From Thermohalobaculum sp038534135 (GTDB lineage: Bacteria; Pseudomonadota; Alphaproteobacteria; Rhodobacterales; Rhodobacteraceae), in NCBI GenBank assembly GCA_038534135.1, contig JBCAXJ010000011.1:1-64000 (forward strand): a stretch of DNA of 64,000 bases, read 5' to 3'. Below are positions 58,998 through 64,000 of this stretch, piece after piece. The notes beneath the pieces were generated by a model. That model worked only from the letters and a program-made list of their open reading frames with translations, was not told where the DNA came from and ran no database searches. Made by a program: the position numbers and the translations under genes. Positions within the stretch are counted from its first letter, which is position 1; each line of letters starts with the position of its first letter.

Positions 58998-60518
58998 TTA
59001 CTCCTGCTCTTCCTCCGGGTCCAAATCGACAATGATCAGATTCTCAAGGAACGCGATAAGCGCCGATTGGTCATCATCGGACAATGCCGTATAGGCCGCG
59101 CGGCTCGCCTGCGCGTCACCACCGTGCGCAAGGATTGCCTCGTCCAGCGTCGTCGCATGACCGTTGTGCAGCCATGGCCCCGTCGACGCGACCCCGGCAA
59201 GCGAACGCGTCGGCCAGACCGACGCTCCGAAACCGTACGCGTCCATCGGATCGGCAAGCGCCGGTCCCATTTCATGACGCTTGAAGTCCGAATACCAACG
59301 CACCACCGCCTGACCCTCCGGGTCCTTATCGAACGCACCCAGGTTCAACTCGTCGCCGGATGCCAGAACGACGTGATTGTTCGGCGAGTCAGCAGTGAGA
59401 TCGAAGCTCACGGGAAGCGCCATGCTGAGCCCCAGGTCTTCTGGACGATCACCACTGGGGAAAATCTCGTCGTAGAATCCGGCCTGTTGGCTGGGCTCGG
59501 AGAACACGGGATCCTCGATCTTCATCTCCGGTCGGTGACAGGTCGCACAGCCGGTCGCCGCGAAGACCTCATCGCCGCGCGTGATCTGAAGACGCTCCGC
59601 ATCAGGCAGTTCGATCACGCCACGATCGGCCAATTCGATCTTCGAGATCGGACGCTCGAGCCCGGCGATATAGACCGACAGTGCGGTAAGATCACCAACG
59701 GTCAACTCGCCGATGACACCGTCATGATCGCCATCGATTTTGCCGACGAGTTCATCGGCTTGCATTCCCAGCTCATTGTGCGCGGCACCTCGTGAGAAAT
59801 CGCGGATCGTCGCGTGCGTCCCTTTCCAGCCGAACATGCGGACAACCAGATCGGCGTCGACACCGTCGATCCCGGTTTCGTCGCGCCGAGCCGCGCATGC
59901 GTCGCCATCGGTTGCGGGGATGGCGGTCAGCGTGCCGAAGCCAACGCCCTTGGCCTGTAGCGGACCGGTCACCGCCTCGCCCTGCTGACAGGCGGCCTTG
60001 TCAATCGCCGCCGCCTGGGTCTGCAGTTCGGCGGTCATCTCCTCGGCGATCTTCTGCACAGCGCCGAGTGCGACCAGGTGCAACGTGTTCCGCTCAAGGT
60101 ACAGCGACGGATCGCCGGTCTGCAGCGGATCGATCGCGACGTTCAGCGCAATGCCACCCGCCCCGTTCGCGTAAGGCAGAGCATGGCACGTGATGCACGC
60201 CTGCGCCTGTGGTCCACCCTCGCGCGGGGGCAGGTGCGATGCCCACTCGCCTTTGCCTGCGAGATCCGCGCGGGGGTAGCGGGTGAATCGCTGACCGTTC
60301 GCAACCTTGGCGCCCACGCCGCGCGCCGCTGTGAACGTGGCTTCGGTCAGCTCGTCCCCGGCATCGAATGCTTCGAGGAACGCCGCTTTTGGATCGACAG
60401 CAGCCTTGGCGGTCAACGCAATCTGATCGACGGGGGCCGGCTCTTCCGCCAAGGAAAGCTGCGGTGTCATCAAACTGCAGGCAATCAGCGGCAGAAAGGT
60501 CGTGCGGAGTGAAGTCAT
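58998..60518 (-). CDS. Di-heme oxidoreductase (putative peroxidase, DHOR type)
   Basis: This is a 506-residue exported protein with a signal peptide (about 1-24, ending LSLA) and two heme-c sites: CITCH at 108 and CATCH at 324. The order, spacing and C-terminal GPWLHNGHATTLDEAILAHGG region fit the di-heme oxidoreductase group related to bacterial cytochrome c peroxidases. The long insert between the hemes and an Asp-rich DGDHDGVIG (possible Ca2+ loop) are visible. Start chosen for the signal peptide. Probable periplasmic redox enzyme; substrate unproven. Confidence 0.85.
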   Translation of the reverse strand: MTSLRTTFLPLIACSLMTPQLSLAEEPAPVDQIALTAKAAVDPKAAFLEAFDAGDELTEATFTAARGVGAKVANGQRFTRYPRADLAGKGEWASHLPPREGGPQAQACITCHALPYANGAGGIALNVAIDPLQTGDPSLYLERNTLHLVALGAVQKIAEEMTAELQTQAAAIDKAACQQGEAVTGPLQAKGVGFGTLTAIPATDGDACAARRDETGIDGVDADLVVRMFGWKGTHATIRDFSRGAAHNELGMQADELVGKIDGDHDGVIGELTVGDLTALSVYIAGLERPISKIELADRGVIELPDAERLQITRGDEVFAATGCATCHRPEMKIEDPVFSEPSQQAGFYDEIFPSGDRPEDLGLSMALPVSFDLTADSPNNHVVLASGDELNLGAFDKDPEGQAVVRWYSDFKRHEMGPALADPMDAYGFGASVWPTRSLAGVASTGPWLHNGHATTLDEAILAHGGDAQASRAAYTALSDDDQSALIAFLENLIIVDLDPEEEQE

Positions 60519-60614
60519 CGGCAAACTCGCTTTGGCTGTGTCGACAGTGGCTTGTTCGCGTCCTCCGTTTCCGGATGGACAGGAATGCGACCTGAACACA
60601 GCTTATCCGCGATT

Positions 60615-60644
60615 ATCAATCGGAAATTTCTATTAGAGATTGAT
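60615..60644. promoter_or_regulatory. Inverted repeat upstream of the di-heme oxidoreductase gene
   Basis: ATCAATC and GATTGAT form a perfect 7-bp inverted repeat with a 16-base spacer in an A/T-rich stretch about 100 bases before the start codon. It may be an operator; I do not recognise the regulator. Confidence 0.3.
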
Positions 60645-60681
60645 CAGTTTTGTGATTGCCGATGCGCTGCACCGTACGTTG

Positions 60682-61803
60682 TCAGCCGCTGCCGAGCACC
60701 AGTTTGCTGGAGTAGACGTCGATGCCGAGAGCCTCACCGACCGCATAATAGGTCAGCTTGCCCGCGTGCACGTTCAATCCGTTGGCGAGGTGTTCATCAT
60801 CGCGGCAGGCCTGAGCCCAGCCCTTGTCGGCCAGCGCCAGCAGATGCGGCATGGTCGCATTGGTCAACGCGATGGTCGAGGAGCGCGCGACGGCGCCGGG
60901 CATGTTTGCAACGCAGTAGTGGATCACGCCGTCGACCTCGTAGATCGGATCTTCGTGCGTCGTAGCCCTCGAAGTCTCGAAGCAGCCGCCCTGGTCGATC
61001 GCGACGTCCACCAGCACGGCACCTGGCTTCATGCGGGAAAGCTGTTCCCGGCGCACCAGTTTGGGCGCAGCGGCGCCCGGGATCAGCACGGCACCCACGA
61101 CCAAATCCGATTGCAGGACCAGTTCCTCGGTCGAGTCGGCCGAGGAATAGCGCGTCTTGAAAACACCGCCGAACACATCGTCCAGATACTTCAGGCGCGG
61201 CAGCGACCGGTCCAGCACGGTCACGTCCGCGCCCATCCCGGCGGCGATCCGCGCGGCATGGGTGCCAACAACCCCGCCTCCGATCACCGTGACCTGCGCG
61301 GGGCCAACGCCGGGAACGCCACCCAAAAGGACCCCGCGCCCGCCATTGGCCTTTTGCAACGCCCAGGCACCGACCTGCGGCGACAGGCGCCCGGCAACCT
61401 CGGACATCGGCGCGAGCAGCGGCAGGCCCCCGGTATCGTCGGTCACTGTTTCATAGGCGATGGCGGTGCACCCAGACGACAACAGATCCTTGGTCTGCTC
61501 GGGATCGGGCGCGAGGTGGAGATATGTGAACAGCACCTGGCCCTCGCGCAACATGGCACGCTCTGCGGCCTGAGGCTCCTTGACCTTCACGATCATCTCG
61601 GCCTCGGCAAAGATCTCGGCGGCGGTGGCGCAGATCTCGGCACCGATGGACGTGTAAGCCTCGTCCGGGAACCCGGCCCCAAGACCTGCACCGGTCTCGA
61701 CCGATACCTGGTGGCCATGAGCGATCGCCTCGCGGCATGTCGCGGGCGTCATGCCGACGCGGAATTCCTGAGCCTTAATCTCTTTGGGGCAGCCGATACG
61801 CAT
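60682..61803 (-). CDS. ald: Alanine dehydrogenase
   Basis: Ald interconverts L-alanine and pyruvate plus ammonium with NAD. The 373-residue protein begins MRIGCPKEIKAQEFRVGMTP and has the catalytic Lys in MIVKVKEPQ, the His in TYLHLA, and the NAD motif VIGGGVVGTHAARIAAGMGA. GGGAGGG precedes the ATG at 61803. It is divergent from fdhD with about 120 bases between the starts. Confidence 0.96.
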   Translation of the reverse strand: MRIGCPKEIKAQEFRVGMTPATCREAIAHGHQVSVETGAGLGAGFPDEAYTSIGAEICATAAEIFAEAEMIVKVKEPQAAERAMLREGQVLFTYLHLAPDPEQTKDLLSSGCTAIAYETVTDDTGGLPLLAPMSEVAGRLSPQVGAWALQKANGGRGVLLGGVPGVGPAQVTVIGGGVVGTHAARIAAGMGADVTVLDRSLPRLKYLDDVFGGVFKTRYSSADSTEELVLQSDLVVGAVLIPGAAAPKLVRREQLSRMKPGAVLVDVAIDQGGCFETSRATTHEDPIYEVDGVIHYCVANMPGAVARSSTIALTNATMPHLLALADKGWAQACRDDEHLANGLNVHAGKLTYYAVGEALGIDVYSSKLVLGSG

Positions 61804-61923
61804 GGATCCCTCCCGTTTTTTGTTTTGCGATTGGACACACACTAACGCGGATCCGCCTGTTGTGCGCCACCCCAGCCGCGTCCTGATCTTGACGCAGAGC
61901 GACAGGCAGGGGATGTGGATCCC

Positions 61924-62796
61924 ATGGACGAGTTTCTGATTGCCCCCGATCCTGCGGCGCCGCGCCTGACACGCGCGGTCGGCGGCGTGGATCAGACCGG
62001 AGCACCGCTGGACAGTCGCGTGGTCGAGGAGCGGGCGCTGACGATCTATCTGAACGGGCAGGAGATCGTGACGGCGATGACGATCGGCGACTACCCGGAA
62101 TACCTCGCGACCGGCTACCTTCTGAACCAGGGGATGCTGCTGCGCGATGATCGGGTGACAGGCGTCGAGTATGACGAGGACCTGGAGGTCGTCGTGGTGC
62201 GGACCGAGCGGCAAACGGATTACGAGGAAAAGCTGAAGAAGAAGACCCGGACGTCCGGCTGCGCGGTCGGGACGGTCTTCGGCGACATGATGGAGCAGTT
62301 GGAGGGCGTGTCCTTCGGGCCGGGAGAGGTCCGGACCTCGTGGCTCTATGCGTTGGCGAAGAAGATCAACACCGCGCCATCGCTCTATCTGGAGGCGGGC
62401 GCTATCCATGGCACGGTGCTATGCCATCAGGACGTGCCGCTTGTGTTCATGGAGGATGTCGGGCGCCACAATGCCGTTGACAAGATCGCGGGCTGGATGT
62501 TTGCCGAGCGCGTCTCGGGCGACGGTCACATCCTTTATACGACGGGGCGCCTGACCTCGGAGATGGTGATCAAGACGGCGCTGATGGGGATCCCGGTGCT
62601 GGCTTCGCGATCCGGGTTCACCGCCTGGGGCGTGGAACTGGCGCGGCAGGTTGGTCTGACGCTGATCGGGCGGATGCGGGGCCAGCGGTTCTTATGCTTG
62701 AGCGGCGAGGAACGGCTGGTATTTGACGCGGATGTTTCCTCGGTTGGTGACGAGGATCGCAAGCACAGACGCAAGGGGGGAAGCGATGCAGGCTGA
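61924..62796 (+). CDS. fdhD: FdhD, formate dehydrogenase sulfurtransferase
   Basis: FdhD passes sulfur from a cysteine desulfurase to the molybdenum cofactor of formate dehydrogenase. The 290-residue protein shows TIYLNGQEIVTAMTIGDYPEYLATGYLLNQG, FMEDVGRHNAVDKIAGW and SEMVIKTALMGIPVLASRSG, all typical. The redox motif, usually CxxC, is Cys113-Ala-Val-Gly, so only the first cysteine is present. A GTG at 61915 is an alternative start. It is the first gene of a small Mo-cofactor operon overlapping the next gene. Confidence 0.92.
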   Translation: MDEFLIAPDPAAPRLTRAVGGVDQTGAPLDSRVVEERALTIYLNGQEIVTAMTIGDYPEYLATGYLLNQGMLLRDDRVTGVEYDEDLEVVVVRTERQTDYEEKLKKKTRTSGCAVGTVFGDMMEQLEGVSFGPGEVRTSWLYALAKKINTAPSLYLEAGAIHGTVLCHQDVPLVFMEDVGRHNAVDKIAGWMFAERVSGDGHILYTTGRLTSEMVIKTALMGIPVLASRSGFTAWGVELARQVGLTLIGRMRGQRFLCLSGEERLVFDADVSSVGDEDRKHRRKGGSDAG

Positions 62797-63799
62797 TGAA
62801 ATCAGACAGGTCATCCGGGAAGAAGTCGCCCGGAACCAGCTGCGCGAGGTGCTTGAGGAGCCAGAGAAGAAGAAGATCAACTGGGGGCGCCACCCGCTCG
62901 TCATTACGGTGGCTGGTTTCGTCTGCACCGCGCTGATCGGGAACACTCTGGAGGCCCGCTTCGCCGAGCGCGACAAGATGCGTGTCGAGCAGGAGCGTAT
63001 CCTACAGAAGGCGAAGGAGCGTGAAGCCGAAGCGCTGGCCGATCTGCGCAGCTTTGTCGAACTGGCCTATGAGCGGCAAGTCCGGTCTGATCTCGTTCGA
63101 TCGGCCATCATTCGCGGCAACAAGGACGAGGCGATCGCCCGAAAGGCTGCGTATGACGAGGTGTACACCCAATGGAACATCGAGCTCTTTCCGAGACTCA
63201 AGAACCTGCGAACGCTGGCCAACATCCGTCAGGAGCATTTAAAAGACCGCCAGTCGGTCTTCGAGAAGGCAGTTGAATACACAATCCTTCCAAGCTTTGG
63301 CGCCGCAGATTGGTGCCTGACAACGGCATATGACTTTTCCTTTCGTGCGGACTTTCCGCACCCGCACGACAATAAGTTGATCGAACGGGGTGGAAACTGT
63401 GGCGGGATCGGAGAGAGTTGGCGGGGCTTCACAAACCAACACCGCAACAGGGTTCGGGAATGCATCGGCGGCATCCTGTCCCATATGATCATCGAAATCC
63501 GCCATCAGGCAGCAACCGTCTTGGAGGAGCCGCCCTCCGAAGAGATGCGTGTCGAGCGGCGTGCCGAGATTGAACGCAAACTCCGCAAGTCTTGCCCTGT
63601 TCTCAGCGGTAAAGAGCTGGCGGACCTACGCAAGAAGGATTGGGAAGCTCAGCAAGAGAAGCAGAAGAAGCGTGAGGAGGCGGAACGCCTCGCGGCCGAG
63701 ACTGCGGACAAACTCTCGGCTGAAAAGGCTGCGACGGGAGACGTGACAGCCTCTCCTGCGCTGACACCTGCAGCAACGCCTGCCAAGGTTGGCGAATGA
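62786..63799 (+). CDS. Unknown membrane-anchored coiled-coil protein between fdhD and mobA
   Basis: This is a 337-residue protein with one hydrophobic segment at about 37-55 (HPLVITVAGFVCTALIGNTL), then a long charged helical region (ERDKMRVEQERILQKAKERE and on) and an Ala/Glu/Lys-rich coiled-coil C-terminus ending in Pro/Ala repeats. I do not recognise a family. GGGGGG precedes the ATG, which lies 11 bases inside the fdhD end, and its stop overlaps the mobA start, so the three genes are coupled. A role in molybdo-enzyme maturation is suggested only by position. Confidence 0.75.
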   Translation: MQADEIRQVIREEVARNQLREVLEEPEKKKINWGRHPLVITVAGFVCTALIGNTLEARFAERDKMRVEQERILQKAKEREAEALADLRSFVELAYERQVRSDLVRSAIIRGNKDEAIARKAAYDEVYTQWNIELFPRLKNLRTLANIRQEHLKDRQSVFEKAVEYTILPSFGAADWCLTTAYDFSFRADFPHPHDNKLIERGGNCGGIGESWRGFTNQHRNRVRECIGGILSHMIIEIRHQAATVLEEPPSEEMRVERRAEIERKLRKSCPVLSGKELADLRKKDWEAQQEKQKKREEAERLAAETADKLSAEKAATGDVTASPALTPAATPAKVGE

Positions 63800-64000
63800 C
63801 CATAGCAGGTGTCATCCTCGCCGGCGGGCAGGCGCGGCGCATGGGCGGCGGGGACAAGGCGTTGCTTCAGGCGAACGGCATGCCGCTTTTGCAACATGTC
63901 ATCGATCGGCTTGGGCCGCAGGTCACCGAGGTTGCGATCAACGCGAATGGCGATCCGGGGCGGTTCAGCGCGTTTGGTTTGCCGGTGATTGCAGACACGG
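63796..64000 (+). CDS. mobA: MobA, molybdenum cofactor guanylyltransferase, 5' part
   Basis: MobA adds GMP to molybdopterin to make the guanine-dinucleotide cofactor used by DMSO-reductase-family enzymes such as formate dehydrogenase. Only about 68 residues lie within the window; the gene runs off the right edge. The GTP-binding opening GVILAGGQARRMGGGDKALL is diagnostic. The ATG overlaps the previous stop (ATGA). Its place after fdhD supports a formate dehydrogenase maturation operon. Confidence 0.93.
   Translation, partial: MTIAGVILAGGQARRMGGGDKALLQANGMPLLQHVIDRLGPQVTEVAINANGDPGRFSAFGLPVIADT

Overview
The window is high-GC DNA from an alphaproteobacterium, most likely a member of the Rhodobacterales (Rhodobacteraceae-like). 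The evidence is a groESL operon with a CIRCE element, an Usg family protein, an alphaproteobacterial Fur/Mur regulator lacking the usual cysteines beside a two-permease metal ABC transporter, a Hint-domain protein, and an operon-rich layout with many ATGA/GTGA overlaps. I cannot name the genus. About 60 protein genes are supported. I found no tRNA, rRNA, CRISPR array or insertion sequence.

Left part (1-14.2 kb): groEL (partial) and groES under CIRCE; two adjacent BLUF proteins, one lacking the key glutamine; Usg; a hydrolase/DUF309 pair; a fatty acid desaturase; a Na/Pi cotransporter with a small coiled-coil partner; a DUF2867 protein; a P-loop ATPase; a membrane protein followed by a membrane-anchored cytochrome c; a lipoprotein/coiled-coil pair; a MetA carrying the acetyl-CoA-type specificity residue; and NADP-type glutamate dehydrogenase.

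Core of interest (14.2-25.4 kb): seven genes in one leftward array. In transcription order they encode (1) a pentaheme c554-like cytochrome, (2) a flavoprotein fused to two cyclic-nucleotide-binding domains and a four-cluster ferredoxin, (3) a histidine-rich, probably heme-b membrane protein, (4) an FHA domain joined through one membrane helix to a periplasmic decaheme cytochrome, (5) a second pentaheme paralogous to the first, (6) another pentaheme with a large heme-free C-terminal region, and (7) a probable outer-membrane barrel. Together they carry about 25 c-type heme sites, four Fe-S cluster sites and one FAD. I read this as a transmembrane electron-transfer system, perhaps reaching the outer membrane, with signal-sensing domains built into two redox subunits. 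I do not recognise it as a named system, and its substrate and direction are unknown.

Middle part (25.4-44.5 kb): adenosine kinase-like pfkB kinase and endonuclease III (coupled), a PilZ-like protein, a periplasmic rhodanese, thioredoxin reductase, a methyltransferase, a Hint protein, a DUF2799 lipoprotein, a YjgN/DUF898 membrane protein coupled to an M48 protease, a Fur-family regulator divergent from a SitABCD-like Mn/Fe transporter, UvrD/PcrA helicase, a small unknown protein with a CheD-like Cys-His pattern, a sulfotransferase, and a TPR-methyltransferase.

Right part (44.7-64 kb): a DUF1508 protein, a TPP enzyme with a TauE/SafE permease and a short-chain dehydrogenase, a Baeyer-Villiger-like flavin monooxygenase, a GST and an enoyl-CoA hydratase (coupled), pyruvate carboxylase, pheT without pheS, mscL, a lipase-like hydrolase, a di-heme oxidoreductase, alanine dehydrogenase, and a molybdenum-enzyme maturation operon (fdhD, an unknown membrane coiled-coil protein, mobA cut by the right edge).
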